A DNA stretch of 64,000 bases from CAVSRC01 sp963762605 (GTDB lineage: Bacteria > Pseudomonadota > Alphaproteobacteria > Rhizobiales > Kaistiaceae): positions 152,630 through 216,629 of the forward strand of contig CAVXLJ010000003.1 of assembly GCA_963762605.1 (NCBI GenBank), written 5' to 3'. This document shows positions 1 through 9,003 of the stretch, one piece after another (position 1 is the first letter of the stretch; every line of letters starts with the position of its first letter). The notes under the pieces were generated by a model. It made no database searches, was not told where the DNA came from, and saw nothing but the letters and a program-made list of their open reading frames with translations. A program made the translations under genes and the position numbers.

Positions 1-810
1 GCCCTCGGTGATCAGCACGCCTGCGCCGAAGACCCCCGTCGGGTGGAACTGGACGAACTCCATGTCCTGCAGCGGCAGCCCGGCGCGGAGCGTCATGCCG
101 TTGCCGTCGCCGGTCTGCGTATGGGCGCCGGTGCAGGTGGCATAGATGCGGCCATAGCCGCCGGTGGCCAGGATCGTCTTGTGGGCGCGGAAGCGATGCA
201 GCGTGCCGTCTTCCAGGCACAATGCGATCACGCCACGACAGGCGCCGTCTTCCATGATCAGGTCGAGGGCGAAATACTCGATGAAGAACTCGGCCGAATG
301 CTTGAGCGATTGCCCGTAGAGGGTGTGCAGCATGGCATGGCCGGTGCGGTCGGCGGCCGCGCAGGTGCGCTGCGCGATGCCCTCACCGAAATGGGTGGTC
401 ATGCCACCGAAGGGACGCTGGTAGATGCGGCCGTCCTCCGTGCGCGAAAACGGCAGCCCGTAATGGTCGAGCTCGTAGACCGCGTTGGGTGCCTCGCGGC
501 AGAGATATTCGATGGCGTCCTGGTCGCCCAGCCAGTCCGACCCCTTGACGGTGTCGTACATGTGCCAGCGCCAGTCGTCCTCGCCCATATTGCCGAGCGA
601 GGCGGCGATCCCGCCCTGTGCCGCCACGGTATGCGAGCGGGTGGGGAAGACCTTGGTGATGTTGGCGGTCTTCAGGCCCGCCTCGCTGGCGCCGAGCGTG
701 GCGCGCAGGCCCGCGCCGCCGGCACCGACGACCACCACGTCATAGGTGTGGTCGGTAATGGGATAGGCTTTGCCGTTCGCGGCCGGCGCACCGTTGCTGC
801 CGTCAGCCAT
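1..810 (-). CDS. sdhA: Succinate dehydrogenase flavoprotein subunit SdhA (partial, C-terminus outside window)
   Basis: This is the FAD-carrying catalytic subunit of succinate dehydrogenase (complex II), which oxidises succinate to fumarate on the cytoplasmic face of the membrane. The first 270 residues are visible. They include the dinucleotide-binding motif VVVGAGGAGLRA near residue 25, the SHTVAAQGG segment that carries the FAD-linking histidine in this family, a HFGEG segment and a FHPTG motif near the window edge. The ATG at 808-810 overlaps the end of sdhD (ATGGCTGA), so the two are probably translationally coupled. The gene continues beyond position 1. Identification is secure from motifs and operon context. 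Confidence 0.96.
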   Translation of the reverse strand, partial: MADGSNGAPAANGKAYPITDHTYDVVVVGAGGAGLRATLGASEAGLKTANITKVFPTRSHTVAAQGGIAASLGNMGEDDWRWHMYDTVKGSDWLGDQDAIEYLCREAPNAVYELDHYGLPFSRTEDGRIYQRPFGGMTTHFGEGIAQRTCAAADRTGHAMLHTLYGQSLKHSAEFFIEYFALDLIMEDGACRGVIALCLEDGTLHRFRAHKTILATGGYGRIYATCTGAHTQTGDGNGMTLRAGLPLQDMEFVQFHPTGVFGAGVLITEG

Positions 811-1198
811 GGGGCGGCGGACCTCCAAGAAGAAGCATGACGATGGCGGTCAGCCCGACCGCGGCGATGGCATAGGAGAAGAAGGTGTTGGCGATCAGGC
901 ACATCACCTTCAGCGCATTGCCCTGGATGTAGTCCTCGATCACCACCTGCAGGCCGATCTTCATGTGCACGGCGGATACGACGATGAGCAGCGCCAGCGA
1001 AGCGCCGACCAGCGGCATGTGCAGCACCGCGATCACCTGGTCGTGCGGCCGGCCAATGGTGGCCAGCACGATGCCGATGAAGAAGATGACCAGGATGGTG
1101 GCCGCGGCGCCGGTCAGCCGCTGGCGCCAGAAATGCTCGGTGCCGTCATGGGCGGCACCGAAGTGAAGCACCCGGCGAAGCGGTGTCTGCATGCTCAT
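803..1198 (-). CDS. sdhD: Succinate dehydrogenase membrane anchor subunit SdhD
   Basis: A 131-residue hydrophobic membrane anchor of complex II that, with SdhC, holds haem b and the quinone site. Three membrane segments can be seen (about residues 30-50, 58-78 and 100-125). The sequence HMKIGLQVVIEDYI in the second half is typical of alphaproteobacterial SdhD and carries the likely haem-ligand histidine. Its ATG overlaps the sdhC stop (ATGA), and its own stop lies inside the sdhA start, so sdhC, sdhD and sdhA form one coupled unit. The length is normal for the family. Confidence 0.93.
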   Translation of the reverse strand: MSMQTPLRRVLHFGAAHDGTEHFWRQRLTGAAATILVIFFIGIVLATIGRPHDQVIAVLHMPLVGASLALLIVVSAVHMKIGLQVVIEDYIQGNALKVMCLIANTFFSYAIAAVGLTAIVMLLLGGPPPHG

Positions 1199-1593
1199 CT
1201 CAGCACCAGCCCGACGGCCCACACGACCACGGTCAGCCCGGCCGAGGCGACGAGCGTGGCCCATGCGATGGTGTCGCGCGCCGGCTTGTCGAGCCCGATG
1301 CCGAAGTCCCAGATGAAGTGGCGGATGCCGCCGAGCATGTGGTGGATCAGCGCCCAGGTGTAGCCGAACAGCACGATCAGCCCGATCCACGAGCCGAGCA
1401 CGGCATTGGCGAAGTCGAAGGCGCGCGGGCCCGCTGCCGCCGCCGCCAGCCACCAGACCAGCAGGATCGTGCCGAAATAGAGCCCGACGCCGGTAACGCG
1501 ATGGGCGATCGACATGGTCATGGTGATCGGCCAGCGATAAATCTGCAGGTGCGGCGAAAGCGGTCGGTTCGCCTTGATGCCGGTTTGCGACAT
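1195..1593 (-). CDS. sdhC: Succinate dehydrogenase cytochrome b556 subunit SdhC
   Basis: This is the other membrane subunit of complex II, 132 residues long from the chosen start. It has the conserved N-terminal RPLSPHLQIYRW, the SIAHRVTG haem/quinone segment and the HHMLGGIRHF motif with the haem-ligand histidine region, plus three membrane segments. I chose the ATG at 1593 because the protein then begins MSQTGIKANRPLSPHL as in relatives. An upstream in-frame ATG at 1650 would add 19 residues without a better ribosome binding site. It is the first gene of the sdhCDA unit. Confidence 0.93.
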   Translation of the reverse strand: MSQTGIKANRPLSPHLQIYRWPITMTMSIAHRVTGVGLYFGTILLVWWLAAAAAGPRAFDFANAVLGSWIGLIVLFGYTWALIHHMLGGIRHFIWDFGIGLDKPARDTIAWATLVASAGLTVVVWAVGLVLR

Positions 1594-1824
1594 GCCGTTG
1601 GGTCCGAGGAGAAGCGGCTGGAAATGCGAGAACGGTTCTAGCGCCTGCATCGCGGCAGGTCAAAGCCGCCGCCTGCGCCACGCGAGCCCTGCGCGGAGCA
1701 TCGCGCGCGCCGCGCTGTCGGCCGTTCAGCGTCGGCGATGCGAGCCAGGCGAATTGGTACGGCGGGCACGGCCCGCAGCGGTTCACCTTCAATCCGTTCC
1801 AGCAAATGCCGGGACTAAACATCT

Positions 1825-2484
1825 CTAGCCGGTCGCGGTCTCGGACTTCCGCCCCAGAAATCGCGGCATGACCCGAATGCCGGTCGCCACGACAATGGCT
1901 AGCGCCTGCACAAGGAGCTGCACAGCGGGGGTGGCGCCGATGGACAGCACCATCTGGCCAAGCTGGGTGATGAACAGCGCCGCCACGCCCGATGCCACGA
2001 CGCTGCCACGCCCGCCGGTGAATGGTGTCCCGCCGACGACCACCGCAGCGACGCCGGGCAGCAGATAGTCGGCACCGGCGTTGTGGGCCGCGTTGCCGAT
2101 GAAGCCGGACAACAATATCCCGGCGGTCGCAAAGCTGAATGCCGCGAAGGCGTAAGCGCCGACCTGATAACGCTCGGCGACGACGCCGGCCGCTTCGGCC
2201 ACCCGCGGATTGACCCCGACGGCGACGAAGCGCCGGCCGGTGGCGGTGAAATTGGTGAAGACCGCGAAGATGGCGATGAACGCCATCGCCACCAGCACCG
2301 AATAGGGAACGCCGTAGAGCCGCGCTAGTCCGAAATCGCGCAAAAGGGTCGGTGTGGTCAACGGCGCCCCCTTCGAAATCTGGCGGACAGCGCCGATGAT
2401 GAGCGCATTGGTGGCAAGCGTCGTGACGATCGGCGTGATGTGAATGCGGGTAACCAACAGCCCGTTGGCCGCGCCGATCTTCGA
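1825..2484 (-). pseudogene. Sugar ABC transporter permease, 5'-truncated (RbsC/CUT2 type)
   Basis: The reading frame encodes the last ~215 residues of a CUT2-type sugar permease (BPD_transp_2 family). It begins at AANGLLVTRI, a conserved segment normally about 120 residues into the protein, and carries PFTGGRGSV and several membrane helices. An in-frame TGA lies nine codons upstream of the conserved start of homology. The sequence further upstream (2485-2738) does not resemble a permease in any frame, so the 5' end has been lost by rearrangement. A TTG at 2457 could still start a product, but it would lack the N-terminal helices. It is distinct from the intact permease at 37783-38796. Confidence 0.75.
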
Positions 2485-2738
2485 TCACGTCGGCCAGATG
2501 CTGATGGCGGTGACCCTGATTGGCCCGGCCCAATCATTCGATTGCTCCGCCGACAGCCCCTTCGTGCCAATCCTCCTTCGATTCACCAGCAGCTTCTCGG
2601 CCAAGCTTGGCTTCGAGGCGAGCAGCGAACAGGTCTGAATTCCCGTTCCGCGCGTATTGAACCTCGTTGGTCCTCGCCGCTGGTGGAGCCGACCTGCTGC
2701 GCGCTCCAGTGGCATTCGCCATTTTGGCATCCGACGCG

Positions 2739-2942
2739 TCAGGCGCCTTTGTTGAGATCGAACAAATCCGATTCGGCTTCCGATGGCATGGAGATGCGTC
2801 CGCGACTTGCCGCGGTGAAGCCGAACTCGGAGGCGATGCGGAGCATAATCTCGGCCTGGCGGTTGGCGATCGAGACGTAGGGCGACTGGATGGGGAGGCC
2901 GGTCGGCGACTTCATCATGACGCCGAACTTCTGGACGGCCGC
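2739..2942 (-). pseudogene. Phage terminase small subunit (P27 family) C-terminal fragment
   Basis: About 65 residues match the C-terminal half of P27-family phage terminase small subunits: KFGVMMKSPTG, then SPYVSIANRQAEIMLRIASEFG and the ASRGRISMPS tail. The same segment occurs in a longer copy at 52920-54140, where the N-terminal part is also present. Upstream of about 2942 the similarity stops abruptly, so this is a prophage remnant and not a gene. The terminase small subunit recognises phage DNA for packaging. Nothing else of the packaging operon remains here. Confidence 0.72.
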
Positions 2943-2944
2943 CA

Positions 2945-3144
2945 GCGACGACGACCGACGTTCCGCCGCCGAAATCGCGGTCGCCGAACTTGTCGGGTGC
3001 GTCTTGGCGAATCCAGATCTCCTCGACGACAATGATCCCGCGCTTTCCTTCGCGCGGCTGATCGGCCTCGACCGACTTACCTCAAGCACCCGGGAACGTC
3101 TGGAAGAAGCACTGATGCGGGCCCCGGGGCTGCTCGCCAACTAA
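2945..3144 (+). pseudogene. Possible C-terminal remnant of an unknown protein
   Basis: The plus strand encodes about 65 residues with a protein-like, helical and acidic composition (AEIAVAELVGCVLANPDLLD, then RLTSSTRERLEEALM) ending in a TAA at 3142-3144. It begins where the terminase similarity on the other strand stops, so it may be the tail of a different gene joined at a rearrangement point. I do not recognise the family and see no start codon with a ribosome binding site. It may be chance. Confidence 0.2.
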
Positions 3145-3254
3145 GACACGCGACATGTTCCAAGCTTGGTTTTGCGTTGTGTCGGGATTGCCCCGACCCA
3201 AGCCTGACTCCACTTCGGGGCCTATGCGAAGGGCCAAAGCATTTGAATTCCGCC

Positions 3255-3478
3255 TTTTCGACGCTTGGGTAGAAATCGGCAAAGTCCCAAGCTCCGGAGA
3301 AAACCGGGAGAGGAGAAGGTGAATTGGGTGTGAGCTTGGCGGTTGAGCACGGCGCAGGCGTAACGAAAACGCCGCGAATCCGCGCCTTTTCGGCGGCGGC
3401 TTCGGGAGGCTGCATCGGTTCGCTGAATTCAGGTTTGGTGCAGCGAGAACGACAATTCGCAAAAGTTCTCTGAGACTG
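3255..3478 (+). repeat. Dispersed repeat copy A with two hairpins
   Basis: This is a diverged copy of an element also found at 25062-25363 and 54312-54584. Stem 1 is GCTTGGG (3263-3269) with CCCAAGC (3286-3292). Stem 2 is GAGAAC (3445-3450) with GTTCTC (3465-3470) around the 14-base loop starting GACAATTCGC. The distance from stem 1 (3264) to the end of stem 2 (3470) is 207 bases, exactly as in copy B, although the middle has diverged. Both stems differ from copy B by changes on both arms that keep pairing. Confidence 0.6.
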
Positions 3479-3519
3479 GCGGAATTGCTTTATTCCCGGC
3501 AACGCGGGGTCTGTGCACC

Positions 3520-4218
3520 GTGTTGAGACTGTCGTGCAACCGCTTCCTTTGCTTACGAAAAATTAAGCCGTGGAGCGAAGGTTTGGACAATCCGCCGTTC
3601 AGGCGGCGAGGCCAACGTGTGTTGCGCAAAACGAGGACCACCTTGCGGCGGACCAGACCCGATGTGTGGCGAGGCGCAGCGTTGGTTGCCACGCTCGTGT
3701 TGGCGATTGCGCCGACCAGCTGCGCGTTGGCTCCACAAGGTGGTCATTGGTGGCTCTCAGATAACGAATGCCTCGCTAGGGTGATGTATTTCGAATCGAA
3801 CCGGTCGAGCGATGAGGGCATGCTGGCCGTTGGAACGGTTGTGATGAACCGCCTCGTATCCGGCAAGTATCCTCGTACGATTTGCGGCGTGGTTGGTCAG
3901 CCGGGCCAGTTTGCGGCCGGCGCACTGGACCGACCAATGTCGGGGGCGGGACGCGCTCGGGCGGAACGAATTGCGGCTGCCGTCCTAGCGGGCGCGCGCC
4001 ATCCCGGCGTGGGCCACGCCATGTTCTTCCATACGGCCGGGGTCAGTTTTCCATACCACAACATGCATTATGTGCTTGTTGCGGGCGGCAATGCTTTCTA
4101 CGAGAAGACCAGCGGCCGCGACACCGGCTTGATGCCGAAGACGTCCACTTGGCAACAACGCAGAATTGCGGAGGCGGACAGGCTCTCGTTTTTCTTGACG
4201 ACGGGCCGCGGGCTGTAG
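3520..4218 (+). CDS. SleB-like cell wall hydrolase (Hydrolase_2 family)
   Basis: A secreted or membrane-anchored hydrolase of the SleB/Hydrolase_2 family, which cuts peptidoglycan as a lytic transglycosylase-type enzyme. After a hydrophobic export segment (GAALVATLVLAIA) it has the family core: NECLARVMYFESNRSS with the likely catalytic glutamate, GMLAVGTVVMNR, a CGVV segment and the HAMFFHT and GGNAFYE region. The ATG at 3520 gives 232 residues. A GTG at 3619 or 3664 would place the export signal at the N-terminus, as expected for a signal peptide, so the true start may be one of these. The gene stands alone between the repeat and the methyltransferase genes. Confidence 0.85.
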   Translation: MLRLSCNRFLCLRKIKPWSEGLDNPPFRRRGQRVLRKTRTTLRRTRPDVWRGAALVATLVLAIAPTSCALAPQGGHWWLSDNECLARVMYFESNRSSDEGMLAVGTVVMNRLVSGKYPRTICGVVGQPGQFAAGALDRPMSGAGRARAERIAAAVLAGARHPGVGHAMFFHTAGVSFPYHNMHYVLVAGGNAFYEKTSGRDTGLMPKTSTWQQRRIAEADRLSFFLTTGRGL

Positions 4219-4370
4219 CGCACCCATTCGTGATGCCCCCGAGGGACTAATTCTGCGCTCATTTTGACTTGCTAGGTGTCATTGCAAGGCGTCTGAAAGC
4301 TGGCGGTCGACATAAGTTCCGTGCACCCAACGAACAGGGTAGGCGAAGCCGGCTGACATTGGAGAGCTGG

Positions 4371-5264
4371 ATGAGACGACGTGATTTCCTCGCGCTAGGG
4401 GTCGGGGAGATGGTTCTCGTGGCTTTTCCGGCGCTCGCCGATGCGGCCATCCCCTCTCTAAGTGCCAGCCGTGTACCGACCGCCTATGACTGGAACGTTG
4501 CGCCGCCCTGGGACTCGCGGCAGGCCTTCATCGACTGGATGACGAAAAACCGCGGCGAGGACCCGAATTTCCTCGGCGAGCGCTTCGACCGCTTCGTCCA
4601 TCTGGTGCGCAACGGCGACCTGTGGAACGACCGCAACAAGCGAGCCTTCCTGATGACGCCGCGCGAGGATTTCGTTCTGGCTCCGAATTTGCCCCGCGCC
4701 TACGACAACGCCTTTCTCGACATCAACTACGGGGTCACCATTTCCGGCCCGCACCTCGTCGGCCGGATGACCTCGTCGATCGACGTTCACAAGGGCGAGA
4801 AGGTGCTCGAGGTCGGCACCGGCTCGGGCTACCAGTCCGCCTATCTGTCAAACCTGACCGACAAGGTCTGGACGATCGAGATCATCAAGCCGCTCTTCGA
4901 GCGCACCGGCGGTATCTACGCCGACCTGATTGCTCACGGTTATACGGAATACAAGGCGATCACGCGCAAGAACGACGACGGCTATTACGGCTGGCCGGAG
5001 GCGGCACCCTTTGACAAGATCATCGTCACCTGCGGCATCGACCACGTGCCGCCGCCGCTTCTCCAGCAATTGAAGCCCAACGAAATCATGGTCATTCCGG
5101 TCGGTCCGCCGGGCGCCCAGCATGTTCTGAAGATCATCAAGGAGCAGGTCGCCAGCGGCTTCCGCGTGGCGCGTTCGGACATCTACAATGGTAGGATCGT
5201 GCCGTTCGTGCCCTTCACCAAGCTGGTCAACGGCAAGATCGTGGGTACGCATAACGGCGGCTGA
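4371..5264 (+). CDS. Exported protein-L-isoaspartate O-methyltransferase-like protein, copy 1
   Basis: A 297-residue protein with the SAM-dependent methyltransferase fold of PIMT (Pcm). It has motif I VLEVGTGSGYQSAYLS, the substrate-side segment GVTISGPHLVGRM that resembles the ISAPHM region of PIMT, and PVGPPGAQHVL. The N-terminus MRRRDFLALG followed by a hydrophobic stretch and ADA is a twin-arginine (Tat) signal, so export is predicted. The start is supported by GGAG at 4361-4364. The next gene is a close tandem copy. A methyltransferase outside the cytoplasm would have no obvious SAM supply, so the biological reaction is uncertain. Confidence 0.85.
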   Translation: MRRRDFLALGVGEMVLVAFPALADAAIPSLSASRVPTAYDWNVAPPWDSRQAFIDWMTKNRGEDPNFLGERFDRFVHLVRNGDLWNDRNKRAFLMTPREDFVLAPNLPRAYDNAFLDINYGVTISGPHLVGRMTSSIDVHKGEKVLEVGTGSGYQSAYLSNLTDKVWTIEIIKPLFERTGGIYADLIAHGYTEYKAITRKNDDGYYGWPEAAPFDKIIVTCGIDHVPPPLLQQLKPNEIMVIPVGPPGAQHVLKIIKEQVASGFRVARSDIYNGRIVPFVPFTKLVNGKIVGTHNGG

Positions 5265-5313
5265 CCAAGGGTGAGGGCCGAGTGCCAACCGGATCGTGCT
5301 CAAGGAGTTGAGG

Positions 5314-6183
5314 ATGAACAGGCGGGACTTTCTGGCTCTGTCCGGCGGCGCACTGGCCGCGGGACTTGCGCCCACCATGGCGCTTGCCAATGTTCCGGTC
5401 CCCTACGACTGGAACGCCATGCCGCCGATGGATTCGCGGCAAGCCTTCATCGACTGGATGGTCAAGAACCGCGGCGAGGATCCGAAATTCCTCGGCGAGC
5501 GGTTCGACCGCTTCCTGGCGCTCATCGCCCATCACGACGTCTGGAACGACCGCAACAAGCGCGCCTATCTGATGACGCCGCGCGAGGACTTCGTCACCAA
5601 GGCCAATCTCTCGCGCGCCTATGAATGGCACTACCTCGACATCGGCTACGGCGTCACCATTACCGGGCCGCACACCGTCGCGCGCATGACCGACACCATC
5701 GACCCGCAACGCGGCGAGAAGGTGCTCGAGGTCGGCACCGGGTCGGGGTACCAGTCCGCCTATCTGTCCAACCTGACCGACAAGATCTGGACGATCGAGA
5801 TCATCAAGCCGCTCTTCGAGCGCACTGGCGGCGTCTACGCGGACCTGATCGCGAAAGGCTACACCGAATACAAGGCGATCACCCGCAAGAACGACGATGG
5901 CTACTACGGCTGGCCGGAGGCCGCTCCCTTCGACAAGATCATCGTCACCTGCGGCATCGACCACGTGCCGCCGCCGCTGCTGCAGCAACTAAAGCCCAAC
6001 GGCGTCATGGTGATCCCGGTCGGACCGCCCGGCGCGCAGCACGTGCTGAAGATTGTCAAGCAGCAAGCGGCGGACGGCAGCTTCCGTGTCGCCCGCTCCG
6101 ACATTTATCACGGCTCCATCGTCAACTTCGTGCCGTTCACCAAGCTGGTTGACGGCAAGATCGTCGGCACACACAACCAGTGA
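5314..6183 (+). CDS. Exported protein-L-isoaspartate O-methyltransferase-like protein, copy 2
   Basis: A tandem paralogue (289 residues) of the preceding gene. Most mature residues are identical, including the SAM motif VLEVGTGSGYQ, DKIIVTCGIDHVPPPLL and FVPFTKLV. It also starts with a twin-arginine signal (NRRDFLAL then a hydrophobic stretch ending near ALA). AAGGAG at 5302-5307 supports the ATG at 5314; a TTG further upstream would only add six residues. The 49-base gap from copy 1 suggests one transcript. Conservation is highest across the SAM-binding core and lower around residues 60-90, so the copies may differ in substrate. Confidence 0.85.
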   Translation: MNRRDFLALSGGALAAGLAPTMALANVPVPYDWNAMPPMDSRQAFIDWMVKNRGEDPKFLGERFDRFLALIAHHDVWNDRNKRAYLMTPREDFVTKANLSRAYEWHYLDIGYGVTITGPHTVARMTDTIDPQRGEKVLEVGTGSGYQSAYLSNLTDKIWTIEIIKPLFERTGGVYADLIAKGYTEYKAITRKNDDGYYGWPEAAPFDKIIVTCGIDHVPPPLLQQLKPNGVMVIPVGPPGAQHVLKIVKQQAADGSFRVARSDIYHGSIVNFVPFTKLVDGKIVGTHNQ

Positions 6184-6285
6184 GCACGGTTCGGCCGGGC
6201 GGACCTCCTCGGCCGATCCGGCTCCATGCTAAGGTCGCCGCGGCGTAGGCCGAACGGCCAACGCGGCATCGAACAGAGACCCACA

Positions 6286-9003
6286 ATGGGCCCGGCCCCC
6301 TCAGAACACACCGCATCCCCGCTCAATCCCAGCCCGACCCTGTACCTCTCGCTAGGCTTCGTCGCGGGCGCCGTCATCGCCTTGCAGATCGCGGTGATGC
6401 GCGTGTTCGCGGTCGGAAGCTGGACGCATTTCGGGTCGCTGGTCATCAGCCTCGCCATGCTCGGCTTCAGCCTTTCGAGCGTGATCATCTTCCTGTTCAA
6501 GGACTGGTTCGACCGCCACTGGCAAGGCTCGGCAGCGACCGCACTGTTCCTGTTCGGGCCGTTGACCGTCGCCGCGAACCTGGCGGCGCAACAGGTGCCG
6601 TTCAACGCCATCTTCATCGTTTCCGACCCGGCGCAGAAGTGGCGGCTGTTCGCCAATTTCGTCCTCTACCTGTTGCCCTTCCTGTCGGGCGCGTTCTTCC
6701 TCGGCATCATCTTTCTGAAGAGCCGCACCGGCTTCAACCGCGCCTATTTCGCCGACCTGACCGGATCGGGACTGGCGGGGCTGGTCATCCTTGCCGCGCT
6801 CTACCTCTTCGCGCCCGAAACGATCATCGTGGTGCCCCTGGTGCTGTGGGCCGCCGGCCTGTTCGTCTGGTTCTCCGGCCGGCGCCACTGGCGCTCGGCG
6901 GTGGCATCGCTGGTCGTGGCCGGTCTGTCGATTGCCGGCTACCTGCTGTTCCCCGGCCTGCTGAAGGTGCCGGCGATCACGGTCACCCAGTACAAGGGCA
7001 TTTCCTACGCCCGCAATTTCCCCGACGCCAAGCGCATCTACCGCAGCGTTTCGCCGTTCGGTGACCTGCAGATCTACAAAAGCTCCTACATGCACTTCGC
7101 GCCGGGCCTGTCGGACAATGCCGCATTCGACGTGCCAGAAGTCCCACCCAACACCTATGTTGCCATGTACATCGACGGCGAGGGCCCCGAGGGCATCATG
7201 CGCGAGCTGCCGCCTAAGGACGCCGCCTACTACCGCTACCTTCCGGCCTATTACCCGTATGTGCTGAAGCAGAACCCGAAGACCTTTGTGGTGCAGTTCG
7301 GCGGCGACATATCGACCATGGTCGCGTTGCACGCCGGGTCGCAGTCCGTGACCGCGGCCGAGAGCAATCCGGCGATCCTGGCGGCCTTCCGCGATCCGCG
7401 CCTCAAGCAGGCGACGTCCGACATCCTCTCCAATCCGCGGCTCCATGTGATCGATGGCGATGGACGCCTCTACCTCGCCAACACCAACAACCGCTACGAC
7501 GTGATCGACCTGAGCCTGGCCGGCTCGGTGGGACTGTCCAATCCCGGCGGCTTCGCGGTTGTCGAGAAGTACGATTACACGCGCGAGGCCATGCTCGACT
7601 ACATGCGGGCGCTGGCCGACGGCGGCATCCTGTCGATCACGCTGTGGAATAAGGAGGAACCGCCCAAGTCGGTCCTCAAGTTCTATGCCACCATCGCGGC
7701 GGCGGCTCAGGCATTTGATGCGAGCGCCGCAGCGCAATCTTTGTTCGTCGCTTCGAGCTACCTGTCGACCACCACCGTCCTCTACAAGAAGGGCGGGTTC
7801 ACCAGCGACGAGATCGCCAAGCTCAGCGATTACACGCAGGCGATGTCGTTCGACGAGATCTATTCACCGGGCTTCGCCTATGACGCGGCCAGGACCGAGA
7901 CGCTGCTGGCGCAGTATCGCGACTCGATCTTCGGGAACGGCTCCGCCGATGCCACCAGCGACGGGACGGACGCCACCGCTCCGGCCGGCGATAACTCGCA
8001 GGCCACCGCAGACGCCGGCACCGCTCCGACTGGCGGCACGCCGCAGGCTGGCGCGGCCGACGGATCGGCGGCGGCGGGTTCGCCGCCTGCTGACGGCACC
8101 GACATGGCGCCGATGCCGGCCACGACGATGGGCCGCCTCGTCTGGCACTATCTGATTCACGGCGGCTGGCCCGAGATCGCCGGGCAATACGTCTTCGACG
8201 TGCGGCCGCTGACCAACGACCGGCCTTATTTCGCGGGCTATGAGAAGCTTCAAGACCTGCCCAAGACCCTCGACCGGCTCGACTTATTCCAGGACGATTG
8301 GGGCTACATCGTCCTGTGGGCGACGCTCGGCGTCGCCGCCGTGGCGGCGCTGTCGCTGATCCTGGTGCCCGTCGTCTTCGGGTGGCGCGCCGCCTTTGCA
8401 CGCGTCCCCGGCAAGCTCGGCACCATCGTCTATTTCGCCTGCCTGGGGCTCGGCTACATCATGGTGGAGGTCGGCCTGATCAGCCGCTTCACCCTCGCCC
8501 TGAGCAACCCGACGATTTCCGCATCGGTGCTGATCAGCGGGATGCTGGTCTTCTCGGGGCTGGGCAGCCTTGTCTCCGAACGCATCATCGAGCGCGCCCG
8601 TGGGCTCCTGCCGTTGATCCTGGTCGCGATTGCCGCCCTGTTGGTGACCTATGCCTTCGCGTTGGCGCCGGTGCTCGACTGGATCGACGGGCTGGCCTAT
8701 CCGCTGCGGCTCCTGTTGTCGGTCGCCGTGGTGGCGCCGCCGGCCTTCCTCATGGGATTTCCCATGGCAACCGGGATGGGCTGGCTCGCTCGTCTCGATA
8801 AGCAGCACATGTTCGTCTGGGCCTGGGGCATTAACGGCTGCTTCTCGGTGGTCGGTGCCGCGGCCATGCCGATCATCGCGACCGGCTTCGGCCTGAGCAT
8901 GGTGCTGGAGGTCAGCGGCGTCGCCTATCTGGTGGCCATACCCGCCTTCTTCGCCCTGTTGAGGCGGCCGACCGAGCCCGCTACGCGGCTGGCGATCGCA
9001 TGA
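6286..9003 (+). CDS. Large integral membrane protein with spermidine-synthase-like domain
   Basis: A 905-residue protein with three parts. The N-terminal ~230 residues form several membrane helices (from LYLSLGFVAGAVIALQIAV onward). The middle soluble part resembles spermidine synthase-like SAM-fold proteins: FVVQFGGDISTMVALHAG then TAAESNPAIL, RLHVIDGDGRLYL and RYDVIDLSLAG. It is followed by an Ala/Gly/Thr/Pro-rich linker near residues 565-620. The C-terminal ~220 residues are again membrane helices. Fused membrane spermidine-synthase-like proteins are known in bacteria, but their reaction is mostly untested. The gene follows the two exported methyltransferase-like genes by about 100 bases and overlaps the next gene by ATGA. 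Confidence 0.75.
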   Translation: MGPAPSEHTASPLNPSPTLYLSLGFVAGAVIALQIAVMRVFAVGSWTHFGSLVISLAMLGFSLSSVIIFLFKDWFDRHWQGSAATALFLFGPLTVAANLAAQQVPFNAIFIVSDPAQKWRLFANFVLYLLPFLSGAFFLGIIFLKSRTGFNRAYFADLTGSGLAGLVILAALYLFAPETIIVVPLVLWAAGLFVWFSGRRHWRSAVASLVVAGLSIAGYLLFPGLLKVPAITVTQYKGISYARNFPDAKRIYRSVSPFGDLQIYKSSYMHFAPGLSDNAAFDVPEVPPNTYVAMYIDGEGPEGIMRELPPKDAAYYRYLPAYYPYVLKQNPKTFVVQFGGDISTMVALHAGSQSVTAAESNPAILAAFRDPRLKQATSDILSNPRLHVIDGDGRLYLANTNNRYDVIDLSLAGSVGLSNPGGFAVVEKYDYTREAMLDYMRALADGGILSITLWNKEEPPKSVLKFYATIAAAAQAFDASAAAQSLFVASSYLSTTTVLYKKGGFTSDEIAKLSDYTQAMSFDEIYSPGFAYDAARTETLLAQYRDSIFGNGSADATSDGTDATAPAGDNSQATADAGTAPTGGTPQAGAADGSAAAGSPPADGTDMAPMPATTMGRLVWHYLIHGGWPEIAGQYVFDVRPLTNDRPYFAGYEKLQDLPKTLDRLDLFQDDWGYIVLWATLGVAAVAALSLILVPVVFGWRAAFARVPGKLGTIVYFACLGLGYIMVEVGLISRFTLALSNPTISASVLISGMLVFSGLGSLVSERIIERARGLLPLILVAIAALLVTYAFALAPVLDWIDGLAYPLRLLLSVAVVAPPAFLMGFPMATGMGWLARLDKQHMFVWAWGINGCFSVVGAAAMPIIATGFGLSMVLEVSGVAYLVAIPAFFALLRRPTEPATRLAIA

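Noticed and set aside
43..840. Plus-strand frame of 265 codons opposite sdhA
   Set aside because: It is antisense to a clear SdhA, has no recognisable domain and reflects high GC.
803..2533. Long minus-strand frame of 576 codons across sdhD and the permease fragment
   Set aside because: Only its last 131 codons (SdhD) are real. The rest is an Arg/His-rich shadow of sdhC, the intergenic region and the permease fragment in other frames.
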